A DNA stretch of 34,735 nucleotides from a virus: positions 1-34,735 of the IMG/VR virus record IMGVR_UViG_3300049733_000059, one strand, 5' to 3'. The notes under the pieces were generated by a model. That model ran no database searches. It had not been told where the DNA came from and worked only from the letters and a program-made list of their open reading frames with translations. Positions 15,779 through 23,188 of the stretch are shown here, piece by piece (positions within the stretch are counted from its first letter, which is position 1; every line of letters starts with the position of its first letter). The position numbers and the translations under genes are program-made.

Positions 15779-17448
15779 GGCTGTGGGCCTGCCTCCATCG
15801 TGCGGAATGGCTTACTTACCGGGCCCGAGGACACGACGGCCGACAGCATGTGACCCTTCGGCGTGCCCGAGTTGGGGCCGTCGCTGGTCAAGTACGGCTC
15901 GTTCAAGTTGCCGTCGGCACCGACGATGTTGTCGGCGGTCGTGCCCTTCAGGTTGTTCGCATCGGTGAGCTGGCCCGTATCGGTGACTCCGCTGTCGAAG
16001 ATGTGTGTCCAGGGTGACTGTGATCCGCCATCGTTGATGATCACGTTGTGCGTGTAGGTGATCGGGCCGTCGCCGGCGCCGAGTGTGCGGACCCACACGC
16101 GTCCCTGGAAGGTGTTCCGGTACACGTAGAGCGGCCCCACGAATGGCGCTTCGATGTCCTGCGCACCATAGAACCCGAACGCGGATCCACTGCTGCCAGC
16201 GGACTTGACGTTGTTGAAGCGGATCTCGCCTGTGGATTGGTCGGTCACCTGGTTCAGATTGCCGCCGATGGCGAAGTGCTCGATCCCGTAGAACACATTT
16301 TCTCGGAAGTCGATCTCGGTGTTGTCGCTCTTGATGGCGACGATCGCTTCCTCCATGTCCTCGGCCGTGTGGAATGTGTTGCGTGCGACGACGGCCTTCA
16401 GGGTGGAGTAGAACTTCAGCGAGCAGTTATTGCCATCGGTCGCCCCTTCCGCGAGCAGCCCATAGAACTCGCTGTCAATGACCACATCGCCGTACGTCTG
16501 CGTGTCAGGGATCCCACCGCCTCCGTACTGGGCTTGCCACATCAGGTGTGCCGAGTTGCCCTCGTCGATGCCGGGACCGTGCGAGCCCATCGTCATCCCG
16601 TCCACGTACACCCCGTGACGATTGCCGACCGTGGCGCCAAATTGGAAAGCCATCGTCATCGACCGTGTCGTGCTCAGGCCGATGAGGACGATCGTGTCCC
16701 CATTGAACCGGAACCGTGGGCGAGGTGTTCCGGTCGAATCGTAGGGGTACCCCGTGCCGGTGTACTCATAATCGATGACCGCAGACCCGACGTGGGCCGG
16801 GTGCACAATCCACTGCGTAGACCGCGTCGAACTGTTCCAGGTCACGCGGTGTTCGCCGTTCTGCTGGGCCGTCGCGCTGATGGAGTCTTGCGGTAGGTTC
16901 GCGGTGGTGTAGGTCCCCGAGAGAAAATAGACGATGTCCGTGCCGCTCGACCCGTCGTAGATGTCGTCGAGGGTTTTCCAGGGGGTGCCAATCGCCCCGG
17001 TGCCGCTGCCACCATTCGTCGAGTGCGGGCTGCCGTTCACGGCGTCGACAAACTTGAATCGCCCGGTCTGGACGTCGACGCCCCAAACCCGTGAAGCCGT
17101 CGATCCGTCACAATCCGTCACGGTTGCGGTAATCGACGCGTCATCATCCGTCGTGGTATCGGTCGGCGTCCCAGAAATGAGTCCAGTACTGGCGTCGACG
17201 CTCATCCACGCGGGATTCCCGGTCAGCGAGTACGTGAACGGCAGACACCCGCCACCCGCCGCGATCTTGATCCGGTACTCAATGCCGGGATAGGCAAAAA
17301 ACGCGCGGTTGTCCGCGTCGAGCGTGTCGAGGCCAGAGCCGGCTGGCATCGGATAGACCATGCGCAGCGTGAAGACGTTCTGTTGTGCGAACGCCACGCC
17401 TGAAAGCAGCCACGCGACGATGACGGCGAGAACGCTTGCGCGGCGCAA
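15775..17448 (-). CDS. Secreted or spike-like beta-helix protein with signal peptide
   Basis: The product has 557 residues and starts with TTG at 17448: GGAG lies nine bases upstream, and the resulting leader (MRRASVLAVIVAWLLSGVAFA) is a near-ideal Sec signal peptide with cleavage AFA-Q after residue 21. Residues about 52-127 resemble a putative Ig-like domain (YSLTGNPAWMSVDASTGLIS), with Cys 68 and Cys 113 able to pair. From about 132 on, the pattern SGTGAIGTPWKTLDDIYDG, then many short strands with Gly/Asn/Asp turns, suggests a right-handed beta-helix as in tail spikes and polysaccharide lyases. No catalytic residues can be assigned. It lies between another signal-peptide protein (2-nt gap) and the micro-protein (overlap). 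Whether it is a virion spike or an exported protein is open. Confidence 0.8.
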   Translation of the reverse strand: MRRASVLAVIVAWLLSGVAFAQQNVFTLRMVYPMPAGSGLDTLDADNRAFFAYPGIEYRIKIAAGGGCLPFTYSLTGNPAWMSVDASTGLISGTPTDTTTDDDASITATVTDCDGSTASRVWGVDVQTGRFKFVDAVNGSPHSTNGGSGTGAIGTPWKTLDDIYDGSSGTDIVYFLSGTYTTANLPQDSISATAQQNGEHRVTWNSSTRSTQWIVHPAHVGSAVIDYEYTGTGYPYDSTGTPRPRFRFNGDTIVLIGLSTTRSMTMAFQFGATVGNRHGVYVDGMTMGSHGPGIDEGNSAHLMWQAQYGGGGIPDTQTYGDVVIDSEFYGLLAEGATDGNNCSLKFYSTLKAVVARNTFHTAEDMEEAIVAIKSDNTEIDFRENVFYGIEHFAIGGNLNQVTDQSTGEIRFNNVKSAGSSGSAFGFYGAQDIEAPFVGPLYVYRNTFQGRVWVRTLGAGDGPITYTHNVIINDGGSQSPWTHIFDSGVTDTGQLTDANNLKGTTADNIVGADGNLNEPYLTSDGPNSGTPKGHMLSAVVSSGPVSKPFRTMEAGPQP

Positions 17449-17450
17449 TG

Positions 17451-18617
17451 CTAGTTGCTCCCCAGCACGCGCGGCGTGCTGCCGCCAGTCGGCTCTGTCA
17501 CGTCAGAGAGAATCAGATCGATGGTGTAGCGCGAGCTCGTGTCCGTCGTCCATGACCCGGCATCTGCCCGTGACACCGCGTACCAGGCCGTGCCGAGCGG
17601 AAGGGCGGTCACGTCGTTCGCCGCATCGAATGTGAACCATCGCACCGCCAAGTTCGATGACGTCTCCTGCGGGGCCACGGCGACGATGTATTCGGTGCCA
17701 CAGGTCAGCGTCGACAGCGTCGTTTCATCGAACAAAATCCGAATCGGGGTATTTTCCGTCGTCGCCGCTGCCCCTGCGACGTCACTATCCCAGGTCACCG
17801 TCTGGAGCGCGGTCGTGTTGCTGTAGAGCGAGACGAGGACCGTCTTGCCGGTCGCTGGAATGCGCGGGAACATCCGAATCCCGGCAATCTTGAAGCTCGC
17901 GCACATGCCCGCCGGAATGGTGATGGCATTCCCGCGTTCGTCCGGCGTGGAATCGCTCGAGAACTGCGTCGCCGTCATGGTTTCGACGGGGAAGCCATAG
18001 ACCGCAGACCCGTCACCGTAGCCGTAAATCGGTGCCCCGGTCTGCTTCGTGCCGCTGCCGCCATCCACGCGCACGGCGTAGGGCAACGCCGATGTGGAGT
18101 TGGTGACGTGCGTGGTAAATGTGGAGCCGTTCGAGGTGTCGAGGGTGCCGGACGAGTACGCGATCACCAGCGCGACGAACTCACCGGGGTCACACCCGTA
18201 CGTGACGTCGAAGGTCAGCGTACGAAGCGTGCCATCCCAGGTGGTGTCGGCTGGGGGGGTGAAGGTGATGCTCGTGTCGTTCGGCGCTGGACCGTTGTCG
18301 TCCTTGATCGCGCCGTCCGCGCGCCCGTTCCCATCGACGCCCTGAAGCGAGAGCTTGTAGGTCGGCGGCGTGCCGACACGCGCCCCATACCGAAACTTCC
18401 CCGTCGTAATCGTCAGGCTCTTAGGACATTGGAAGATGTATTCGGCAGCGTCCGTTGGGCCATCGAACGTGAAGTTCGACAGCGCCGGCGCTGAACCAGT
18501 GGCCTGCACTTCGTTGACCGCGACGAGGATCGTGCGGGTCAGGTCCGAGGCCCCGCCCTGTGCCACTGGCAACAGAACGGCCACGCCAATCAGCAGCCAG
18601 CGCAACGCGCGTGCCAT
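17451..18617 (-). CDS. Secreted or virion beta-sandwich protein with signal peptide
   Basis: The 388-residue product opens with MARALRWLLIGVAVLLPVAQ and a possible cleavage after GGA at residue 23. GAGGA eight bases before the ATG supports the start. The mature part is beta-rich in two apparent halves, with aromatic and Thr/Ser-rich strands. It carries four Cys (in FQCPKS, TYGCDP, GMCASF, LTCGTE), two per half, consistent with disulfides formed outside the cytoplasm. I recognise no enzyme motif. It follows the signal-peptide protein at 18621-19505 by three bases and precedes the beta-helix protein by two, so the three form a compact unit. It is probably a structural or surface-binding protein; this is inference. 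Confidence 0.75.
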   Translation of the reverse strand: MARALRWLLIGVAVLLPVAQGGASDLTRTILVAVNEVQATGSAPALSNFTFDGPTDAAEYIFQCPKSLTITTGKFRYGARVGTPPTYKLSLQGVDGNGRADGAIKDDNGPAPNDTSITFTPPADTTWDGTLRTLTFDVTYGCDPGEFVALVIAYSSGTLDTSNGSTFTTHVTNSTSALPYAVRVDGGSGTKQTGAPIYGYGDGSAVYGFPVETMTATQFSSDSTPDERGNAITIPAGMCASFKIAGIRMFPRIPATGKTVLVSLYSNTTALQTVTWDSDVAGAAATTENTPIRILFDETTLSTLTCGTEYIVAVAPQETSSNLAVRWFTFDAANDVTALPLGTAWYAVSRADAGSWTTDTSSRYTIDLILSDVTEPTGGSTPRVLGSN

Positions 18618-18620
18618 GGG

Positions 18621-19505
18621 TCAGATCCTCGACTTGAACGCGAGCACGGTCACCTTCAATCCCGTACTCGCGGCGCTCGGATCCACGGCGACCGCCGTAT
18701 TCGCCGTGAACCCACTGATCGGCGTCGGTGGGTTGTAAATGGCGCCTGCGACGGGACACGGCACCGTCGCGATGACACTCCCTCCTGTGCCATCGCGGAT
18801 GTCGAGATAGACCTCGGTGCTCGTCGTCGGATTCGTGCAGACAACGCTCGTCACGTAGTACTTGATCGACGACCCCGCTGCTGCGAGCACGCTCGTCGAC
18901 GATCCCGCCGAGACATCGACCGATCCGCTGTTGGCGAGGTCTTCCAGGTTGGCGTGCGGCCGAGTGATGAGAATGCGATCGACGCCGGAGACGAGCGCGG
19001 TGCGCTGGCCCGCTGAAACAACCGCCGTGCCGCTCACCCCGGCGCGGGCGTAGCCGCCCAGGCCAACCGGGTTTCCCGTTTCGGAGGCCCCATCGGCCGC
19101 CGTGCCCCCGATGGTGTATGCGGACCCATTGATCGGACTGGTCAGGAGCCGCAGCTTCGCGTTGAGCGAGCCCGTGCTGCCGGCGGTCGCGGCGCTGTCG
19201 GTGGTGGCGCCGATGCCAGCGGACATCTGTGAGTCGGTCGCTTCGACCGTGCGCAGGGTCGTCGAGTCTGACGCGCCACTCCCGCGCGAGTCTGAGACGT
19301 AGTCGACCGCCGCGTTCGTGTCTGGGTCGACGAGGATGACGTGTAGCCCTCGCAGCGACCCCTCGAGCGCGCTTGTCAGCACGTTGCCTGAGCCGTCGGC
19401 GTTCCAGACTATGCGGTTGGCGAGCTGCGCCACCGCGGCCGGCTGGACCGCCGCTGTGAGGAGGACCGAGAGCAGACAGAGTTGCGCGAACCGTCGCCAG
19501 GTCAT
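18621..19505 (-). CDS. Signal-peptide-bearing paralogue of neighbouring virion protein
   Basis: The product has 294 residues. Its N-terminus (MTWRRFAQLCLLSVLLTAAV) is a Sec signal peptide with cleavage AVA-Q after residue 26. Residues 83-119 (EATDSQMSAGIGATTDSAA, then GSTGSLNAKLRLL) closely match residues 175-212 of the preceding gene product (EATDSQLSAGIGATGDAAI, then GSTGSVSAKLR), which has no signal peptide. The C-terminal 120 residues are a beta-sandwich with two Cys (SVVCTNP, TVPCPV). Its start overlaps the upstream stop by ATGA. It is probably a virion-type structural protein; the leader is hard to explain for a cytoplasmically assembled particle. Confidence 0.8.
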   Translation of the reverse strand: MTWRRFAQLCLLSVLLTAAVQPAAVAQLANRIVWNADGSGNVLTSALEGSLRGLHVILVDPDTNAAVDYVSDSRGSGASDSTTLRTVEATDSQMSAGIGATTDSAATAGSTGSLNAKLRLLTSPINGSAYTIGGTAADGASETGNPVGLGGYARAGVSGTAVVSAGQRTALVSGVDRILITRPHANLEDLANSGSVDVSAGSSTSVLAAAGSSIKYYVTSVVCTNPTTSTEVYLDIRDGTGGSVIATVPCPVAGAIYNPPTPISGFTANTAVAVDPSAASTGLKVTVLAFKSRI

Positions 19506-20431
19506 ACGTAAGTCAACTCCGTCATCCGGGCGGTGCCCGAACCAGAGGCGAGGATGCCGTCGACTCGGCCGGTGTAGCCGGTGGGATCGCGCCAGAACCC
19601 ACCGGGATCAATGGCGACCGTGAAGCTCGTCGCCGAGGCGGTCGTCCCATACTTCACGTAGAGGACGGTCGTCGCGTCGTTGTAGATCGTCAGGTCCAGG
19701 CGTCCCGTGTTCGACGCCTGCAGCGTGGCCGACGCCGTGGATGTCGAGACGTTGGCGAGCGTCGCGGTGTTGGGCGCTTCCTGCTGCAACCGGGTCCGGA
19801 GCTTGGCGCTCACGCTCCCCGTGCTGCCCTGCGTGATGGCGGCATCGCCGGTCGCGCCGATCCCGGCCGAGAGTTGGGAGTCGGTCGCCTCGGCGGTCCG
19901 AATGACCGTGGCGCCCACGGTGCCGGAGCCGGCCGCGACGCCAGCCTGTCCGACGATGAGATTGACCTTCGCTCGGTCAGACTCGTCCCAATCGTCGACG
20001 ATCTCGACCGCCGTCTTGACGGAGTCGGTGTCAGTCGTCAGACGCCGCAGCTTCGCGCTGATGGAGCCCGCCGCGCCGGCCGCGACGACGGAGTCCGCGT
20101 TCGCGCCGAGGGGGTCGGCCGGCAGCGTCAGCACGTCGACATCGCCGATGTTGTTGGTGCCAGCGGCGAGCGCCGGCATGGTCACGACATCGACGTTGCC
20201 GATGTTGTTGTCCCCCGCCGGCAGCGCACTCGGCAGCGTGATCGGCAGGGGGTTCGACGAGTCGACGAGCGTGCCCGAGCGGCTGCCCTCCGACCCGCTG
20301 GCCGTCATCAGGATCGCGGCGGCGGCGTGCGTCGTCTGCCCGGAAAAGTCCACTTCGACGAGGCACGGCACCACGTCATCAGGCAATGCCGCGCGATCGT
20401 CGCCGGTGACGAGTGATGGGTTGTCAGCCAA
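19502..20431 (-). CDS. Phage structural beta protein with internal repeats (309 aa)
   Basis: It begins MADNPSLVTGDDRAALPDDV, with no signal peptide. Residues 66-104 hold two copies of an LPxxLPAGxNNIG(N/D)VDV repeat. Residues 112-131 and 175-212 hold a degenerate and a full copy of the SAGIGATGD...GSTGS(V/I)SAKLR block shared with the next gene. The last 85 residues (LTIYNDATTVLYVKYGT, IDPGGFWRDPTGYTGRVDG) form a C-terminal beta-sandwich of a type common in phage virion proteins. It overlaps the small protein at 20424 by eight bases and the next gene by four. It is probably a spike, fibre or capsid-surface component; the exact location is unknown. Confidence 0.75.
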   Translation of the reverse strand: MADNPSLVTGDDRAALPDDVVPCLVEVDFSGQTTHAAAAILMTASGSEGSRSGTLVDSSNPLPITLPSALPAGDNNIGNVDVVTMPALAAGTNNIGDVDVLTLPADPLGANADSVVAAGAAGSISAKLRRLTTDTDSVKTAVEIVDDWDESDRAKVNLIVGQAGVAAGSGTVGATVIRTAEATDSQLSAGIGATGDAAITQGSTGSVSAKLRTRLQQEAPNTATLANVSTSTASATLQASNTGRLDLTIYNDATTVLYVKYGTTASATSFTVAIDPGGFWRDPTGYTGRVDGILASGSGTARMTELTYV

Positions 20432-20669
20432 GAGAAACCGCCTCGCTGGCCCGAATCAGGACCCGTGTCCCTTCGACATGAATGACGCCCACGCCGGTGA
20501 TGCTCCAGGCTTTCTCATGCTGGGGGTCGTGGCCCGTTTCGCACACGCCTTCGATCACGACCGCATCCGCCAACCGGAGGGGCTCGCCGTCTACGGCCAC
20601 GCCCCACGGCGCCCCGCCGAGCGTCTTCCGCTCGAGGAAGACGCGATACCGCTGTCGCAGGCTCGCCAT
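20424..20669 (-). CDS. Small conserved-looking phage protein of unknown function (81 aa)
   Basis: The product begins MASLRQRYRVFLERKTLGGAP and has alternating strand-like segments (WGVAVDGEPLRLADAVVIEGV, AWSITGVGVIHVEGTRVLI). It has one Cys and no membrane segment. It starts one base after the stop of the spike-base-like gene and overlaps the next gene by eight bases, so it is clearly part of the structural operon. The pattern suggests a small beta barrel. I do not recognise the family. Confidence 0.65.
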   Translation of the reverse strand: MASLRQRYRVFLERKTLGGAPWGVAVDGEPLRLADAVVIEGVCETGHDPQHEKAWSITGVGVIHVEGTRVLIRASEAVSLG

Positions 20670-20670
20670 C

Positions 20671-20910
20671 CTACGCGCCGAAGAGCGCCACGAGGTTCGT
20701 GGCCGTCGTGTTCGTCGAGTTGACCCGGTTCGCCTTCACGTAGAGCACCGTGCCCACGGGCACCGCGGCAAACGTCAGGGTCGTCCCGCCTGGTGTCAGG
20801 ACCACGACCGCCCCGGCGCCCCCGACGTAGATCGCCTCGCACGGTTTCGTGAAAACCACCGTGTCGCTCGGCGTGATTGCGAACCCGTCTCGAAACCCGT
20901 GCTGAATCAT
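20671..20910 (-). CDS. Spike-base-like protein (RCAP_Rcc01079-type)
   Basis: This 79-residue protein has DGFAITPSDTVVFTKPCEAIYVGG, then VVVLTPGGTTLTFAAVPVGTVL, then a C-terminal NSTNTTATNLVALFG. This succession matches what I know of the small spike-base protein family named after a Rhodobacter gene transfer agent component, usually about 75-90 residues, found near capsid and tail genes. In that particle it forms the base of head spikes. Here it lies among other small beta proteins between capsid and tail genes, which fits. The assignment is from remembered sequence pattern. Confidence 0.7.
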   Translation of the reverse strand: MIQHGFRDGFAITPSDTVVFTKPCEAIYVGGAGAVVVLTPGGTTLTFAAVPVGTVLYVKANRVNSTNTTATNLVALFGA

Positions 20911-20958
20911 GATGGGCGCGCCTTTCCCGTCTCGCCGGAGCCGTCTCCCGCGTTCGCC

Positions 20959-21396
20959 TTACGTGGCGAGGGTGAACGTGTGCCCGACCGACAGACCGGC
21001 GCCCGCCCACGCGGTGCCGTCGCAGATGAAGACCATCAGTCCGCCGATGATCTCCATCGACGTGGAGAGCGTGAGACTGTCGCCCGCCGCGTCGTTCTTG
21101 CTGACCAGGGTGTCGGCCGTGGCGGTCGCGACCGTGACGGTTTGCGCGGCGATTGCCAGGACGTAGTAGAACGTCCCGCTCGGCACCGCGGTCGGTGCGG
21201 GCAGCGTGAGCACGACCGTGCCCGTGGCGCCCCGGTTGGTGAACAGGGTCCCGCACGCATCGTTCGCCTTGATGGTGTAGTCCGCGGTCTTCGCGGAGAC
21301 GTTGAACGGCGGCGGATAGAGCTGGCCGTCGCTCGTGCGCGCGAGGCCGTTCTTCTGCAGCAGCCGCGAGAAGTCGTTGGTCGACAGATTCGGCAT
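20959..21396 (-). CDS. Virion beta-sandwich protein, tandem paralogue 2
   Basis: The product has 145 residues. After a short N-terminal helix (MPNLSTNDFSRLLQKNGLAR), the pattern DYTIKANDACGTLFTNRGATG, LTLPAPTAVP, VATATADTLVSKNDAAGDSL and a terminal VGHTFTLAT aligns over about 110 residues with the product of the neighbouring gene at 21451-21834. These repeating strands are typical of small phage decoration or fibre-domain proteins. AAGGA lies about 12 bases before the ATG, a long but possible spacing. It is likely a virion surface protein. The N-terminal helix, absent from its paralogue, may be an anchoring device. Confidence 0.75.
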   Translation of the reverse strand: MPNLSTNDFSRLLQKNGLARTSDGQLYPPPFNVSAKTADYTIKANDACGTLFTNRGATGTVVLTLPAPTAVPSGTFYYVLAIAAQTVTVATATADTLVSKNDAAGDSLTLSTSMEIIGGLMVFICDGTAWAGAGLSVGHTFTLAT

Positions 21397-21450
21397 GGTG
21401 ACGTCGGTCCTTTCGGGGAAAAGTCGTGTGCGGCTCGGTGCGCCCTCGCG

Positions 21451-21834
21451 CTACGTGGCGATCGTGTAGGTATGGCCCACGGCCAGGCCGCTGGCCGCCC
21501 AACGGAAGGTGCCCGCTGCCGTCTCGATGATCTCGGCTTCGATGAGCGCGCCGATCTTCTGGCTGCTTGTGGACACGGCGAGGCTATCGCCAGCGGCATC
21601 GTTGAGCACGAGCAGCGTGTCGGCGGTCGCCGTGGCGACGACGACGTCCTGATCCGCGACCACCTTGAAGCGGTAGTACCAGCCCTTCAGGTCCTTGGTC
21701 GGTGCCGGCAGGGTGAAGGTCACCGAGCCGGACGCCCCCAGGTTGGTGAAGGTCGTCCCGGGCCGGTCCTTGTAGGGGTCAATCGTGTACGCCGACGACT
21801 TCGGAATGTAGCGGCGTTCCAGGCGGGTGCTCAT
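21451..21834 (-). CDS. Virion beta-sandwich protein, tandem paralogue 1
   Basis: The product has 127 residues: MSTRLERRYIPKSSAYTIDP, then GTTFTNLGASGSVTFTLPAP, VATATADTLLVLNDAAGDSL and a terminal VGHTYTIAT. It shares its core and end with the next gene, so the pair arose by tandem duplication. The start ATG has GGAG seven bases upstream, although this places the first 56 nt inside the end of the previous gene in another frame. It is probably a decoration or fibre-like protein. No enzymatic features are seen. Confidence 0.75.
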   Translation of the reverse strand: MSTRLERRYIPKSSAYTIDPYKDRPGTTFTNLGASGSVTFTLPAPTKDLKGWYYRFKVVADQDVVVATATADTLLVLNDAAGDSLAVSTSSQKIGALIEAEIIETAAGTFRWAASGLAVGHTYTIAT

Positions 21835-22441
21835 CGCTCAGCTCCAGAGCCGGGATCTCCCCGGCGGATGAGAGGTCGTCTTCGGGCCGGACCCGGCGGC
21901 GGTCGACGACGTTGAATCGCTCTTCGCCTCCGGCGTTGTTCACGCGCATGCGCTCGGCGTGCGAGCTCGTATCCCCGACGCGGTCGAGCAGGTCGAAGCT
22001 CTCGCGGAAGTAGTCTTTGAACTCGTCGTAACTCGTGGCCTTGGCGCGGTCGTCTTCGGCCTGCTGGTCCGCGACCAGCGCGTGGAAGAACTGATCACCG
22101 TTCGCATAGTCGGCGAGGTCGGCGCGCTTCAGCTCGGCGATGATCTCGGCCGGCTTGTCCATCAGCAGCACATGGACCGGGCTGATGATGAGATACCCGT
22201 CGCGCGTCGCGACGGCCGTGTCCGTCAAGCCGCGCTTCTGCGTGCGCTCGGGGAGCACGTCGGGGGGCTTCGTGTGCCAGCTCCGGCGCTCGAGGATGAA
22301 GCCGCAGCCCTTCCGAATCAGTGCCCGGTCGACACTCTTGCGGAGCCGGAGCATCGGGTCGAACAGCCGGAGCGTCGCCTCCGTGGGGCGGAAGTGCCCC
22401 GGCAACGCCAGCGCCGGATCGACCGCGACGTAGTGGCTCAT
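21779..22441 (-). CDS. Unrecognised phage protein downstream of capsid (220 aa)
   Basis: It begins MSHYVAVDPALALPGHFRPTE and is a mixed alpha/beta, charged protein: KSVDRALIRKGCGFILERR, then SPVHVLLMDKPAEIIAELKR, then a long helix with YDEFKDYFRESFDLLDRVGD. The last 19 residues are encoded where the next gene has already begun in another frame. It follows the 215-residue unknown by ten bases. Its position between the capsid gene and small decoration-type genes suggests a head-completion or structural role, but no family is recognised. Confidence 0.7.
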   Translation of the reverse strand: MSHYVAVDPALALPGHFRPTEATLRLFDPMLRLRKSVDRALIRKGCGFILERRSWHTKPPDVLPERTQKRGLTDTAVATRDGYLIISPVHVLLMDKPAEIIAELKRADLADYANGDQFFHALVADQQAEDDRAKATSYDEFKDYFRESFDLLDRVGDTSSHAERMRVNNAGGEERFNVVDRRRVRPEDDLSSAGEIPALELSDEHPPGTPLHSEVVGVHD

Positions 22442-22451
22442 GGCGCGGTGC

Positions 22452-23099
22452 CTACGGGAGCTCCATCTTCGGTTCCGGCTTGAACTGCGTGCGCCCGCGT
22501 CGGGTGCGGCTCACCGTCTCGCCTTCGGCCTGGGCGGCGCGCTCCCCGTGTGCGGCTTCGCGCAACCCTTCCCCGGCATCCGGCGCGAAGGCGGCCGGGT
22601 CGTGCGCGAACGTCACGTCCACGCCTTGGCTCAGCACGCCGCTGACCGGGACGAGCTTGACCGCCTGGTCGGCCGCCGGCAGTTTCGAGCGGTCGATGGC
22701 TTCGTGGTAGCCGAACTTCGCGATCTCCTCGCGCGTGAACGGTGCCCACCGGGTTTCCGGGTCGAGCTGCTTGCCGGTCGGCGTCCAGATGATCGCCAGC
22801 CGTGAGATCGTCTTCCCGCCGCCCCACGGTTCGCGCGTGCCGGGCACGAAGTTGCGCCGGCGCAAGTGCTGCGCGAGCGCGAAGGGCAAGCGCCAATCGC
22901 TGGCCGGCTGGATGGTCTTGAGCCAGTCGTCCGCGCGCCATCCGGCTGGCACGGGCGGAAGGATGTATTCCTTGGCGTCGTACTGGTCGTGAATCGGCGG
23001 CCCGCCGCGGAACCGCACCCCGACCATCGTCTCCGGCCCGAGGTCGACCTTCTGCAGTACGGCCCCCAACTCGGGAGCGTCGAATGTGGAGCTCGGCAT
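22452..23099 (-). CDS. Unrecognised phage protein directly after capsid gene (215 aa)
   Basis: I start at the ATG at 23099 (MPSSTFDAPELGAVLQKVDL), where GAAGGA stands six bases upstream; the longer open frame runs back through the capsid gene and is shadow. The protein contains RFRGGPPIHDQYDAKEYILPP and WRADDWLKTIQPASDWRLPF, then an alpha/beta section (WAPFTREEIAKFGYHEAIDR), and a basic C-terminus (RTRRGRTQFKPEPKMELP). No domain is recognised. It is the first gene after a strong hairpin that follows the capsid gene, so it may be made in lower amounts than capsid. Confidence 0.7.
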   Translation of the reverse strand: MPSSTFDAPELGAVLQKVDLGPETMVGVRFRGGPPIHDQYDAKEYILPPVPAGWRADDWLKTIQPASDWRLPFALAQHLRRRNFVPGTREPWGGGKTISRLAIIWTPTGKQLDPETRWAPFTREEIAKFGYHEAIDRSKLPAADQAVKLVPVSGVLSQGVDVTFAHDPAAFAPDAGEGLREAAHGERAAQAEGETVSRTRRGRTQFKPEPKMELP

Positions 23100-23128
23100 G
23101 TCGCGTCCTTCGTGTCTTTCCTGCCGTG

Positions 23129-23170
23129 GGAGCCGGCCCACCCGTATCTGGGGGGGGTGCAGCCGGCTCC
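23129..23170 (-). terminator. Strong stem-loop after the capsid gene (possible terminator or attenuator)
   Basis: The 89-nt gap after the capsid stop contains a perfect 9-bp inverted repeat, GGAGCCGGC (23129-23137) with GCCGGCTCC (23162-23170), and an inner CACCC/GGGTG pairing. The loop includes a run of eight C on the minus strand. There is no T-run after the stem, so it is not a classical intrinsic terminator. It could attenuate transcription, protect the capsid mRNA 3' end, or mark a processing site. Confidence 0.5.
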
Positions 23171-23188
23171 GATGGTGCGTGCGCGTCC

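Noticed and set aside
20591-21502. Minus-strand open frame of 303 codons
   Set aside because: It covers three small structural genes in a different frame, and the Arg/His-rich sequence is typical of a shadow.
21779-21834. Programmed frameshift joining the 220-residue protein to the next gene
   Set aside because: No slippery heptamer is visible, and the downstream gene has its own SD site and start.
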